A stretch of 64,000 nt of DNA, from the NCBI RefSeq assembly GCF_022968795.1, contig NZ_JALJRB010000009.1, positions 1-64,000 of the forward strand, given 5' to 3'. The stretch is from Desulfatitalea alkaliphila (GTDB lineage Bacteria; Desulfobacterota; Desulfobacteria; Desulfobacterales; Desulfosarcinaceae). This document shows, piece by piece, positions 34,779-43,357 of the stretch. Each line of letters begins with the position of its first letter. Positions within the stretch are counted from its first letter, which is position 1. Position numbers and translations under genes: made by a program. The notes under the pieces were generated by a model that saw only the letters and a list, made by a program, of their open reading frames with translations, made no database searches and had not been told where the DNA came from.

Positions 34779-35597
34779 CTATGACCCAACCGCCACCACC
34801 ATGGCGCCCCAATCGAGGTGTTCCAATTGCCGCTCGCAGCCGCATCCGGCAGGCAGTACCGATTGCAAAGCCTCTCCTTCATCCGGTCGGAATCCCGAAA
34901 GCACCCAATGGCCTCCGGGTCGCGTAACCGTTTTCAGCGCCGGCATCAGGCAGTGCAGGGTAGGGGGCCGGAGGTTGGCCATCACCAAATCAAAGCAGCG
35001 GTTCGGCACGGCCGCCAGGGAACCGGCCGCCACAAGGATGCGGTTCTGCAGATCGTTGCACTTGACATTAATCGCCGCCTCATGACAGGCCAGGGGGTCC
35101 AGATCAAGGGCCAGCACCCGCGCCACCCCCAGCAACGCCACGGCCAGGGACAACATCCCGGTGCCCGTGCCGACATCCACCGCGGCCCGGGGAAACACAC
35201 GACCCGCTCGGCGGATTTCCAGCAAAAGGTCATCCACGGCCGTCAGACAGAGCCGGGTAGTGGGATGATCGCCGCCACCGAAGGCACCGCCGACCTGCAT
35301 CCGCAGCGGCATGACGGCCGCTGGTGTGTTCACTTGTGCGTTCCCGGTGACCAACGCGAGGCGAGGCGAAATCAGGTGGGAAATTGAATGGTTCCACTCC
35401 AAGTGGGAAATGGCGAACGGATGGGTGTAAAGCAGCTCACCGGCATCGACCATTTGCTGAATCAAGCGACGGAAACGCCTGGGCGCCTCCGCAGGAAACC
35501 GGCGGTGCAACTCACGGATCAGCTCAGATGGTGTAACGCGCTGACGGCGATGTGAAAAATATTTCCGGAGCCACTCCTTCACGGCATTTTCCACCAT
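34779..35597 (-). CDS. PrmA-like (ribosomal protein L11) methyltransferase
   Basis: A 272-residue SAM-dependent methyltransferase. The SAM-binding motif I is VDVGTGTGMLSLAVAL; the following ALDLDPLACHEAAINVK and DLVMANLRPPTL match PrmA, where NxxPP-type loops bind substrate, and SGFRPDE follows. The N-terminal 100 residues contain a winged-helix-like stretch (SELIRELHRRFP) instead of the usual PrmA substrate domain. It may therefore act on another protein, so the L11 assignment is tentative. Confidence 0.65.
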   Translation of the reverse strand: MVENAVKEWLRKYFSHRRQRVTPSELIRELHRRFPAEAPRRFRRLIQQMVDAGELLYTHPFAISHLEWNHSISHLISPRLALVTGNAQVNTPAAVMPLRMQVGGAFGGGDHPTTRLCLTAVDDLLLEIRRAGRVFPRAAVDVGTGTGMLSLAVALLGVARVLALDLDPLACHEAAINVKCNDLQNRILVAAGSLAAVPNRCFDLVMANLRPPTLHCLMPALKTVTRPGGHWVLSGFRPDEGEALQSVLPAGCGCERQLEHLDWGAMVVAVGS

Positions 35598-35701
35598 GGC
35601 GCCTCCAATACCGGGACAGCGGCGATGGCCCCGGGATCCTGTGATCGCCGCAGGAAAACAAAGGTGCCGTCAAGCAGCCTTTCGGCAACCGATCATGGTA
35701 T

Positions 35702-36049
35702 TCAGGACCGACCCTTCATCCTTTCCACCTCGGCCCGATGCCACAGCGCAAACTCATACATGCCCACAAAGCGATCATCATTGTTTATGATCCCCAAAGC
35801 CATTTCCAGCACCCCGCGGCCATATGCTTTGCTGTAGTCCTCCTGGCCGCACGCCTGCAGGAATTGGCCGACCAATTGCTGCGTGGTGCGGCGGGTGGCA
35901 TCCCGTCGAATATCGATGGGGTCCTTGGGCTCTTCGAAAGGGTCCCAGTTCTCGAAACCCTTTTTGAGAATCTGCTTCTGCCGGCGGGCTGTCATGTTGT
36001 CAAAAATCGCCTGCTTGCGGGCAGCGGCATCATCGTTCTGGTTCGCCAT
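35702..36049 (-). CDS. Small hydrophilic protein of unknown function, YkgJ-gene partner
   Basis: A 115-residue protein rich in Arg, Lys, Asp and Glu, starting MANQNDDAAARKQ and mostly helical by appearance. No family is recognised. The ATG at 36049 follows AGGAG at 9 bases; an earlier TTG at 36055 is less well placed. It lies just 7 bases after the stop of the YkgJ-type gene, so the two are one operon. Confidence 0.6.
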   Translation of the reverse strand: MANQNDDAAARKQAIFDNMTARRQKQILKKGFENWDPFEEPKDPIDIRRDATRRTTQQLVGQFLQACGQEDYSKAYGRGVLEMALGIINNDDRFVGMYEFALWHRAEVERMKGRS

Positions 36050-36055
36050 GGCCAA

Positions 36056-36736
36056 TCACTCCTTCTGTGGGTCGGCGGCTGCTTCCGGGTTTTCCTCACC
36101 CACACCGAGATACGCTTGTGTATACTCGGTCAGCAAGGCCATGGAAAGGGGCACCAAAAGCTCCGCCAGCTTGGGATAGCGAGAGCGAATGCCGACGGCC
36201 AGTTCACTTGAGATGTCGTACAAACGCTGGTACACGGCGTCCAATTTGAGTGTGGGATATGTTTGTCCCGGCGCGAAACCGCTTACGCCGCAAGTGTGGG
36301 CCTTGCCACCAATAACGGTGGGAATGCCGTAAATGCGGCAGGTGATAGGGCGCGCGTCGTATATCAAACAACGCTCCTGGTCATCCAGACAGGGGCAGCG
36401 CACCCGTTGCAGCGCCATCTCCTCGAGAATCGCTTGCTCGGACCGGCCCCCCTCATGATCCTTGTACGCTTGGCGTTTGAGCCGATGCACCGCGCGGTCG
36501 GCCTCATCGGCACGCTCCAGCAATGCCTCCCGGGCCGGACCGCTCATCATCTCATCGAAACGCTGCTTGATATACAGCGCCTCGACCAGGGTCAGGTCGA
36601 ACAGGGCATGACAACAATCAGAACAGCCCTCCTTGCAAGTCACACATTCGGGATACTCCTGTTTTACCTTTTCAAAAGCGGCATCCACCTGTTGAACCAA
36701 CTGCATATATTTTTCAAAATAGGGCTTTAAGTCCAT
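36056..36736 (-). CDS. YkgJ family cysteine cluster protein
   Basis: A 226-residue protein with the Cx2Cx3CxxCC start (CVTCKEGCSDCC, about residues 39-50) and later CPCLDDQERCLIYDARPITCRIYG, which is the YkgJ/zinc-or-iron-chelating family signature. Members are thought to bind a metal or an Fe-S cluster, with no settled function. The ATG at 36736 follows GAGGAG. It sits 38 bases downstream of the other end of the mnmE gene, on the same strand. Confidence 0.8.
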   Translation of the reverse strand: MDLKPYFEKYMQLVQQVDAAFEKVKQEYPECVTCKEGCSDCCHALFDLTLVEALYIKQRFDEMMSGPAREALLERADEADRAVHRLKRQAYKDHEGGRSEQAILEEMALQRVRCPCLDDQERCLIYDARPITCRIYGIPTVIGGKAHTCGVSGFAPGQTYPTLKLDAVYQRLYDISSELAVGIRSRYPKLAELLVPLSMALLTEYTQAYLGVGEENPEAAADPQKE

Positions 36737-36775
36737 CAATCAACTCCTCACTGTTTCACGTGAAACAACCACGGG

Positions 36776-38194
36776 TTATTTGCCGATACAAAACCGGCTG
36801 AAAATCGCATCCAACACCGCCTCGTCAGTCGACTCGCCGGTGATGCCTTGTAGGGCACGAACGGCGGCCTGCAAGTCAAGCGACACCATATCCTCCGAAA
36901 ACGAATCCTGCAATGCGCTCAAGGCCCGTTGTGTGTGTTCAACCGCTTCTTCCAAACACCGTTTGTGTCGCAGATGACAAAGGGTTGCACCGAAATGCGC
37001 CTGACTGCCCAGGTCTTCGGCAATCTCTTGAACCGCCGTTTTCAAGGCCTCCAATCCGAGCCCCGTCCGCGCCGAAAGCTTGATGCTTTTTCCATTTGTC
37101 GCATCCACATCAAACGGATCCAAATGTGCCTCGCCGACCAGGTCCCATTTGTTCACCACCACCAAGGTGCGCTTGTCCCGATACTTGTGCAGCAGCTTTC
37201 GATCCGCCGCGGTACATCCTTCATCGGCGGCCAACACCAGCAATACCAGATCCGCAGTGTCCGCGCACGCTTGAGCCCTTTCAACACCAATTTGTTCGAC
37301 AGGATCCTGACTCTCTCGGATACCGGCGCAATCACTGATAATGGTGGCCGCACCGCCGAAAAAACAATCCACCTCAATTACATCCCGCGTTGTCCCGGGT
37401 GTATCCGTAACGATCGCCCGCTCCTGTGCCACCAACCGGTTGAGCAAGCTGGACTTGCCCACATTGGGCCTTCCTACAATCGCAATTCGAATGCCATCGC
37501 GAACAACCCGACCCTGGGCATAGGTGGCCATCAGGTCATTCATCGGCGCCACAAGCTCCTGGGCGATGCGATGCAATAGCGCTTGGCGCTGGAAGTCGTC
37601 CACCATATCGGCGGTATCTTCCGGAAACTCGATAAACGCTTCGATTTGTGCTGTTACGACATTGAGAAGCGCCACCCACTGCCGAATGGTCTGCCCGACA
37701 ACCCCATCGAGTTGCCGAGCGGCCAACAAGCCGGCGCTTCGGCTGCGGGCTTGAATCATATCTGCGACCGCTTCAGCTTGGCTTAGGTCAATACGACCAT
37801 TGAGAAAGGCACGCCGGGTAAACTCACCCGGCTCGGCTGGGCGGACGCCGCAACTGAGCACGGCGTCCAAAATGGCGTTGAGCACCGCCGGGCCCCCGTG
37901 ACATTGGAGCTCCACCACATCTTCGCGAGTGTAGGAATGGGGAGCTGCCATATAGAAGGCCAGCGCCTCATCAATCATGGCGTTGCTGCGCGGATCTATG
38001 ATTTGTCCGTGATAGACGCGTCGGGGGTTGGGAAAAGCGCTGTCTTTCGAGGGTTTGCAATGCCCCTCGCTGCCTTTGCGGCGGAACAGGCGGCGCAACA
38101 CGCGGACCGCCTGATCACCAGAGATCCGAACAATGCCGATACCGCCATGTCCTGCACCGGTGGCGATGGCGGCGATGGTGTCGAACGGGTTCAA
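36776..38194 (-). CDS. mnmE: tRNA modification GTPase MnmE
   Basis: A 472-residue GTPase that, with MnmG, makes the 5-carboxymethylaminomethyl group on wobble uridine 34 of several tRNAs. Visible are the N-terminal formyl-folate domain (DTIAAIATGAGHGGIGIVRISG), the G1 loop GRPNVGKSSLLN, DTPGTTRD (switch II), NKWD, and the conserved C-terminal CIGK. Start is TTG at 38192-38194, overlapping the stop of the jag gene (TTGA). This order matches the classical rpmH-rnpA-yidC-jag-mnmE cluster. Confidence 0.95.
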   Translation of the reverse strand: MNPFDTIAAIATGAGHGGIGIVRISGDQAVRVLRRLFRRKGSEGHCKPSKDSAFPNPRRVYHGQIIDPRSNAMIDEALAFYMAAPHSYTREDVVELQCHGGPAVLNAILDAVLSCGVRPAEPGEFTRRAFLNGRIDLSQAEAVADMIQARSRSAGLLAARQLDGVVGQTIRQWVALLNVVTAQIEAFIEFPEDTADMVDDFQRQALLHRIAQELVAPMNDLMATYAQGRVVRDGIRIAIVGRPNVGKSSLLNRLVAQERAIVTDTPGTTRDVIEVDCFFGGAATIISDCAGIRESQDPVEQIGVERAQACADTADLVLLVLAADEGCTAADRKLLHKYRDKRTLVVVNKWDLVGEAHLDPFDVDATNGKSIKLSARTGLGLEALKTAVQEIAEDLGSQAHFGATLCHLRHKRCLEEAVEHTQRALSALQDSFSEDMVSLDLQAAVRALQGITGESTDEAVLDAIFSRFCIGK

Positions 38195-38997
38195 TTCTCG
38201 GCCTTGTTGCGCCGTCTCTTCTTGGGGAACACAACCAGTTTTCGATAGTAGCCGTCACCCATGCTCTGGGTGCGTACCCCTTGATTGTCCTTGAGGTGCA
38301 GGTGCACAATACGGCGGTCGTAGGCGTTCATTTGACCGATGGTAACCGGTTTGTTCAGTTTCCGGGCCTTGTCGGCCATTTTGCTGGCGATCCGCTTGAG
38401 GTTGCTCTTGCGGGTGTTCAAATACCCTTCGACATCCACCAGCACCCTGACCCGACTGTCATTTTGACGGTTGACGATCTTCTCAACCAGGTACTGAATG
38501 GCCTCTAAGGTCTGTCCCCGCTTTCCAATCAACAGACCGCTGTTGCCGCCTTCTATATTATAGAGAAGCCGCCCGTTTTTCTGTTCGATTGCGATTTGCG
38601 CTTCTTCGCAGATCGCGTCGACCATTTTACGAAGCGCCGTTTCCCCGACCGCGGCGGCTTCGCTCAGATCCTGTGGTTCCGCCGCTGGTTCTTGTTCATC
38701 CACCGCCGCGCGCGCCTTGGCCGGTTCTTTATCACCATTGTCTTGATCGTCGAACGTCGCCGCCACCAAATCGCGCGCGGTGTTTTGCACCGTATTGCGC
38801 GCATCCAGCGCTTCACCGTTACTTCCGACTTTAACGCGAATTTTCGCCTTGCGCACACCTACAAATCCGAAAATCCCGCTGGAGCCATAGGACACCACAT
38901 CATATTGCAGTTCGGACACCGGTTTCCCCAACTCTTTGCTGGCGATTTCCAGAGCCTTATCGACATTTTTCCCTTCGTACTCGCTGAAATCGGTCAT
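38191..38997 (-). CDS. jag: RNA-binding protein Jag (KhpB)
   Basis: A 268-residue protein with an N-terminal Jag domain (VSYGSSGIFGFVGVRKAKI), an acidic linker, a KH domain (GLLIGKRGQTLEAIQYLVEKIVN) and a C-terminal R3H domain (RRIVHLHLKDNQGVRTQSMGDGYYRKLVV). It binds RNA, usually with KhpA, and affects cell division and envelope synthesis. The ATG at 38997 has GGAGG. It lies 17 bases after yidC and overlaps mnmE. Confidence 0.92.
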   Translation of the reverse strand: MTDFSEYEGKNVDKALEIASKELGKPVSELQYDVVSYGSSGIFGFVGVRKAKIRVKVGSNGEALDARNTVQNTARDLVAATFDDQDNGDKEPAKARAAVDEQEPAAEPQDLSEAAAVGETALRKMVDAICEEAQIAIEQKNGRLLYNIEGGNSGLLIGKRGQTLEAIQYLVEKIVNRQNDSRVRVLVDVEGYLNTRKSNLKRIASKMADKARKLNKPVTIGQMNAYDRRIVHLHLKDNQGVRTQSMGDGYYRKLVVFPKKRRRNKAEN

Positions 38998-39014
38998 GCC
39001 TAAACCTCCAAGCG

Positions 39015-40673
39015 CTAGGCCAATTTTTTGAGGGTGTAGTATTGTTGCGCCATCGAAACCAAGTTGCTCACCAACCAATACAATACCAACCCCGATGGAA
39101 AATTAATGAAAATAAAGGTGAACACGATCGGCATCAACATCATCATTTTGGCTTGCAGGGGGTCACCGGGAGCGGGCGACATTTTCATTTGAAAAAACAT
39201 CGAGGCGCCCATAATCAGAGTCAGGACGGGAATCCCGGACGGTTCCTGCATAAAGGGAATGGAAAAGCCGAAGTTGAAAAGCCGATCCGGTGCAGACAGG
39301 TCGCTGATCCAGCCGAAGAAGGGCGCATGCCGCAACTCGATGGCCTGGTAGAGCATGCGATAAAGAGCAAAAAAAACAGGTAGCTGGATCACCATGGGCA
39401 GGCAGCCGCCCAAAGGATTGATCTTGTAGGTGCGATAGAGCGCCATGGTTTCCTGGTTCATTCTGGCGCGATCATCTTTGTACTTTTCGCGAATCTCCTG
39501 CATCAGCGGCTGCAGTTTGCGCATTTCGTTCATGGACTTGTAGCTTTTTTGAGCCAGGGGCCAGAAAAGCAGTCGTGTGATGATGGTCAGAATGATGATG
39601 GCGATGCCGTAATTGGGAATGAATTTGTAGATGAAATTCATGAACCAAAGACATGGCTTGGCAATGAAATCCACCCATCCGAAATGAATCACGCGATCAA
39701 GGTCGTTGCCCACCGAGCGAAGCACCTTCAGGCTCTTGGGTCCCATGAAAAGACTGGTGCTGAAGCGCTCGCTGGTACCGGGTGCAAAGACCACTGTTGG
39801 AAAAACGTAGCTGTTTTCAACGATCTTGTCTCTGTGCTGCACCACCATCCGGGCGTCCACATCGTCCTTTTGAAGCACGCTTTCCATGAAATAGAGGGTT
39901 TCGATGGACACCCACCGAATACGGCCTTCCAACGGCGCCTGCTCGTCGATCTTTTTCAGTTTGACTTGTTCGCGTTTGTTGTTGACCAGACCGCTTGGCC
40001 CCTGGAAGCCGAATTGGGTTTTCAAGGCATCATCCGGGTGTCGCAATACCAAGGCCACATCCCCGACAAATTGGTGCGGGCTGTTGTTTTGAACCTCGAC
40101 CGCCATATCCACCAGGTAGCTGTCAGGGTAAAAACGAAAGGTCCTTGCAATGCGCACCCCGTTGCCGGCGTCATGAACCAAACGCACATCCTGCTGGGAT
40201 CCGGTAAGGACGATTCTGTCCGGGGTTTCGCCGGCATCAAACAGCAGCCCTTCGTCAACAATCGTCGTGGCCCCTTCAATTCGCAGCAGCGCAGTTCCCC
40301 CCTGGAGGTTGTCTTCCACCAGCTCCTTGAAATCACCATTGGATTCCATCGATTCCAGGTATTCCTTGAGCACCATGCTGACCACGCTGCCGCCCCTTTC
40401 CGATAAGGTCATGCGAAAAAGAGGCGTATCCACAACAATGTTACGCGCCTGCCGTGCAGCGGTTACAGCATCACCGGCCGCCGGCATGACATCGGCACCC
40501 ACTTGCTCTGGGCCTGAAACGGTTGCTTCGGCCGGCGAAGCAGGAGATCTCGGGCTGCTTGACGTCGGCTGTTCGCTCACGGGCGCGGGAGGCGGCGGTG
40601 CAAAAAAAACGCTCCAAAGGAAAAAAACCAAAAAGGAAATGCCGATGGCCATAAGCAGCCGTGTTTGTTCCAT
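39015..40673 (-). CDS. yidC: Membrane protein insertase YidC
   Basis: A 552-residue inner-membrane protein: N-terminal anchor (LLMAIGISFLVFFLWSVFF), a large periplasmic domain of the Gram-negative type (about 60-340) and the five conserved C-terminal membrane helices (NYGIAIIILTIITRLLFWPLAQ, MNEMRKLQPLMQEI, GGCLPMVIQLPVFFALY). It inserts and folds membrane proteins with or without SecYEG. The ATG follows AAGGAG. Confidence 0.96.
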   Translation of the reverse strand: MEQTRLLMAIGISFLVFFLWSVFFAPPPPAPVSEQPTSSSPRSPASPAEATVSGPEQVGADVMPAAGDAVTAARQARNIVVDTPLFRMTLSERGGSVVSMVLKEYLESMESNGDFKELVEDNLQGGTALLRIEGATTIVDEGLLFDAGETPDRIVLTGSQQDVRLVHDAGNGVRIARTFRFYPDSYLVDMAVEVQNNSPHQFVGDVALVLRHPDDALKTQFGFQGPSGLVNNKREQVKLKKIDEQAPLEGRIRWVSIETLYFMESVLQKDDVDARMVVQHRDKIVENSYVFPTVVFAPGTSERFSTSLFMGPKSLKVLRSVGNDLDRVIHFGWVDFIAKPCLWFMNFIYKFIPNYGIAIIILTIITRLLFWPLAQKSYKSMNEMRKLQPLMQEIREKYKDDRARMNQETMALYRTYKINPLGGCLPMVIQLPVFFALYRMLYQAIELRHAPFFGWISDLSAPDRLFNFGFSIPFMQEPSGIPVLTLIMGASMFFQMKMSPAPGDPLQAKMMMLMPIVFTFIFINFPSGLVLYWLVSNLVSMAQQYYTLKKLA

Positions 40674-40812
40674 GCGTTCAGTCTCCTTGCAATACGACGG
40701 GGGCAGTGGTGGTGAAGCACACCTTGAATGGATTGGCGCGGCGGGTCTTGGATCGGGCGGGAGTCATAGGTGGCGGCAAGGCGCGTTTCATGGTGTTGCG
40801 ATGATTTCCACG

Positions 40813-41037
40813 CTAGGGAACCGGGTCGTACCCACTGCCGCCCCAGGGGTGGCAACGCAACAGTCGTCGCAAGGCAAGGCCTGACCCTTTAAGAAGTCCG
40901 TGGCGCGATAGCGCCTCCAGCGCATATTCGGAACAGGACGGCGCAAAACGACACGCCGGTCCCACCATGGGCGAGATCGCAATTTGGTAAACCCGAATGA
41001 AAGCCCGGGCGATGGTCACGCCCGGCCGTTCAATCAT
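40813..41037 (-). CDS. yidD: Membrane protein insertion efficiency factor YidD
   Basis: A 74-residue protein with the family's [31 protein letters not shown] and the closing [14 protein letters not shown] motif. It helps YidC. The start at 41037 overlaps the rnpA stop by 8 bases. The end is 139 bases from yidC. The longer frame to 41121 simply reads through rnpA. Confidence 0.9.
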   Translation of the reverse strand: MIERPGVTIARAFIRVYQIAISPMVGPACRFAPSCSEYALEALSRHGLLKGSGLALRRLLRCHPWGGSGYDPVP

Positions 41038-41419
41038 TTGAAGCACCCATTTTTCGAAATATTGTTTCAAGAGATGCAAACAGTTCCTGATTGGTACGTT
41101 CCGCCGCCCCTTGCTTGGCAATGATATGGATATCCCTTTGTCCGGGGATTCTCCGCCGGTTTTTTCGAAAATATTCCCTGGTGACCCGTTTGATGCGATT
41201 TCTGCTGACCGCCTTGCCGACCTTACGACTCACTGTAATGCCGAGCCGGGTTCGATCAGCGGTGCTCTCTTGGTTAACGGCGATGAACGGACCCGTGTGA
41301 ACCTTCCGCCCTTGTGTTCGCAGCCTTTGGTATTCGCTTCGCTTCAGCAGCCGTTGGGCTTTGACAAATCTTTGGTTCAGATGTCTTTGCAAAACGCTCC
41401 CGCTGGTTTGGGTTGCCAC
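41030..41419 (-). CDS. rnpA: Ribonuclease P protein component RnpA
   Basis: A 129-residue basic protein that forms RNase P with its RNA and matures tRNA 5' ends. It shows [17 protein letters not shown] near residue 24 and the [13 protein letters not shown] signature. The start appears to be GTG at 41419; the conserved part begins about 20 residues in. It follows rpmH by 51 bases. The short C-terminus is normal. Confidence 0.92.
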   Translation of the reverse strand: MATQTSGSVLQRHLNQRFVKAQRLLKRSEYQRLRTQGRKVHTGPFIAVNQESTADRTRLGITVSRKVGKAVSRNRIKRVTREYFRKNRRRIPGQRDIHIIAKQGAAERTNQELFASLETIFRKMGASND

Positions 41420-41470
41420 CGGTATGCAAAATCGTCCATTCCGGACGGCCCGGCACCAACGAATGCCCGC

Positions 41471-41605
41471 CTACACCGCCAGGCGTTTCCGCCCCTTGGC
41501 GCGACGGCGATTGATCACCATCCGACCGGCCTTGGTGGACATTCGTTTGCGAAACCCGTGGGTACGAACCCTTTTGATCTTGCTTGGCTGATATGTGCGT
41601 TTCAT
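41471..41605 (-). CDS. rpmH: 50S ribosomal protein L34
   Basis: A 44-residue, highly basic protein, [18 protein letters not shown] through [20 protein letters not shown], an unmistakable L34. It heads the rpmH-rnpA-yidD-yidC-jag-mnmE order that often lies near the chromosome origin. GGGAAAATG puts a weak ribosome site by the ATG. Confidence 0.97.
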   Translation of the reverse strand: MKRTYQPSKIKRVRTHGFRKRMSTKAGRMVINRRRAKGRKRLAV

Positions 41606-41694
41606 TTTCCCGTTCCTTTATTGATGCGGTCCCTGATTGTTATCGGACCCGGTCAGTAAGCCCACTATCCTGTTCATAGGTGTATAACCCGTAA

Positions 41695-41723
41695 AAATAA
41701 CCACATGCGGCCTTTCTTGTCAA
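41695..41723 (-). promoter_or_regulatory. Possible sigma70 promoter of rpmH
   Basis: Read leftward, TTGACA (41723-41718), 17 bases, then TTATTT (41700-41695). The -35 box is perfect and the -10 is poor. It lies about 90 bases before rpmH. Confidence 0.4.
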
Positions 41724-41762
41724 TTACAATTTGGCAACCGAAGGCAAAAGACACACCCTGCA

Positions 41763-43313
41763 TCAAAGATGGGTTTCCAAGACGTCATACTCCTCAAAGT
41801 GAAAACGCGGTTCCGGGTAGATGGTGACCTGTCGGCCGAGACTTTTTTCCAGGGAACAGATGATATGGTTTTCCTCCCCGAGCATCTGTTCCGCTATTTG
41901 CGGATGGACCTTAAGGATCACCTCACCTTCCGCCATGTCCTGACAGTTGCGCAAAATCTCCCGGTGAATATTGTAACAGATGGTCTGCCCGGACAGCAGA
42001 TGGCCTTCGCCTTCACAGTAAAAGCAGGGCGAACAAAGCTGACGCATCAACGGTTTGCGGATGCGCTTGCGCGTCATCTGGATCAACCCCATTTCGGACA
42101 TGGGCAGAATGTGGTTTTTGCTGCGATCCTTGGAAAACCCTTCCGTCAAGGCATTAAACACCTTTTCCTGATTGCTCTTTTTCTCCATGTCGATGAAATC
42201 GATGATGATGATGCCACCGATGTCCCGCAGTCGAATTTGATAGGCGATCTCCTTGACCGCCTCCAAGTTGGTTTTCAGGATGGTCTCCTCGAGATTGTGC
42301 TTGCCCACATAACGCCCGGTGTTGACGTCGATGGCGGTCAGCGCCTCGGTGTGCTCGATAATGATGTAGCCACCCGACTTGAGCCATATTTTCCGTTTTA
42401 ACGCCCGGAAAATATCCCCTTCCAGATTGAAATGATCAAAAATCGGTTCGCTGCCCTCGTACAACTCCACGGTCTCTTTCAGATTGGGTATGAAGGTGTC
42501 CAGAAAGGCACAGATCTCCTGGCAACCGCGTCGCGAGTCGATGATCAGCTTTTCGGCTTCGTGCACCAATAGATCGCGAACCGCCCGCAAGCTGACATCG
42601 AGCTCCTGATGGACCATGCTGGGTGCGGGTGCATCTTCGTATTTACGCTGGATGCCGTCCCATAATTTTTTCAGAAAAGCCATCTCCTGCAGAATCTTGT
42701 CGGGTCCGACCCCCTCGGCGGCGGTGCGCACGATATAGCCCAGGGAATCGGTGCGCAGTTCCAACACCATCTCGCGCAAACGGCTCCTTTCGTTTTCGTC
42801 CTCGATGCGTCGAGATACCCCGATGTGGTTCGAGGTGGGCATGAGCACCAAAAACCGGCCGGGCAAAGAGATGTAGTTGGTGATGCGCGCCCCTTTTGTA
42901 CCCATGGGCGATTTGGATACTTGTGCCAGCAGTTCCTGGCCTTCGCTGATCAATTCGGCGATGCGCGGATGGCTTTTCTCCGGTGCCTTGGCAGCCGGCT
43001 TGGTTGCCGCCGTTGCGTTGTGATCGTCGGGATATTCGCTTTCACCATTGTCGGCGAAGCGCACCTCCATGGGTTCATGTCCATGGGGCACGATATCGTT
43101 CACATACAGGAAGGCGGCCTGGGCAAGGCCGATATCCACGAAGGCCGCTTGCATTCCAGGCAAAACCCTTTGCACCCGTCCTTTATATATATTGCCGGAG
43201 CTGTCTGAAGCGCCGCGCCGTTCGATGAACAGTTCCACGATATTGCCCTCTTCCATGAGTGCAACACGGGTTTCATGGGGCATGTCGTTGATGATGATCT
43301 TTTTGTTGGCCAT
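41763..43313 (-). CDS. rng: Ribonuclease G/E family endoribonuclease
   Basis: A 516-residue enzyme of the RNase E/G family, at RNase G length. The S1 domain comprises NIYKGRVQRVLPGMQAAFVDIG, with an insertion near residues 95-115. The catalytic region contains the Mg2+-binding Asp residues in DVNTGRYVG and IIDFIDME. The zinc-link cysteines are CSPCFYCEGEG. It processes 16S rRNA and decays mRNA. It follows the radical SAM gene on the same strand by 45 bases, an arrangement seen in many bacteria. Confidence 0.93.
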   Translation of the reverse strand: MANKKIIINDMPHETRVALMEEGNIVELFIERRGASDSSGNIYKGRVQRVLPGMQAAFVDIGLAQAAFLYVNDIVPHGHEPMEVRFADNGESEYPDDHNATAATKPAAKAPEKSHPRIAELISEGQELLAQVSKSPMGTKGARITNYISLPGRFLVLMPTSNHIGVSRRIEDENERSRLREMVLELRTDSLGYIVRTAAEGVGPDKILQEMAFLKKLWDGIQRKYEDAPAPSMVHQELDVSLRAVRDLLVHEAEKLIIDSRRGCQEICAFLDTFIPNLKETVELYEGSEPIFDHFNLEGDIFRALKRKIWLKSGGYIIIEHTEALTAIDVNTGRYVGKHNLEETILKTNLEAVKEIAYQIRLRDIGGIIIIDFIDMEKKSNQEKVFNALTEGFSKDRSKNHILPMSEMGLIQMTRKRIRKPLMRQLCSPCFYCEGEGHLLSGQTICYNIHREILRNCQDMAEGEVILKVHPQIAEQMLGEENHIICSLEKSLGRQVTIYPEPRFHFEEYDVLETHL

Positions 43314-43357
43314 ATATCTTCGCTTTCCTTCGATAGCGATGGGAATGATTTACAAAG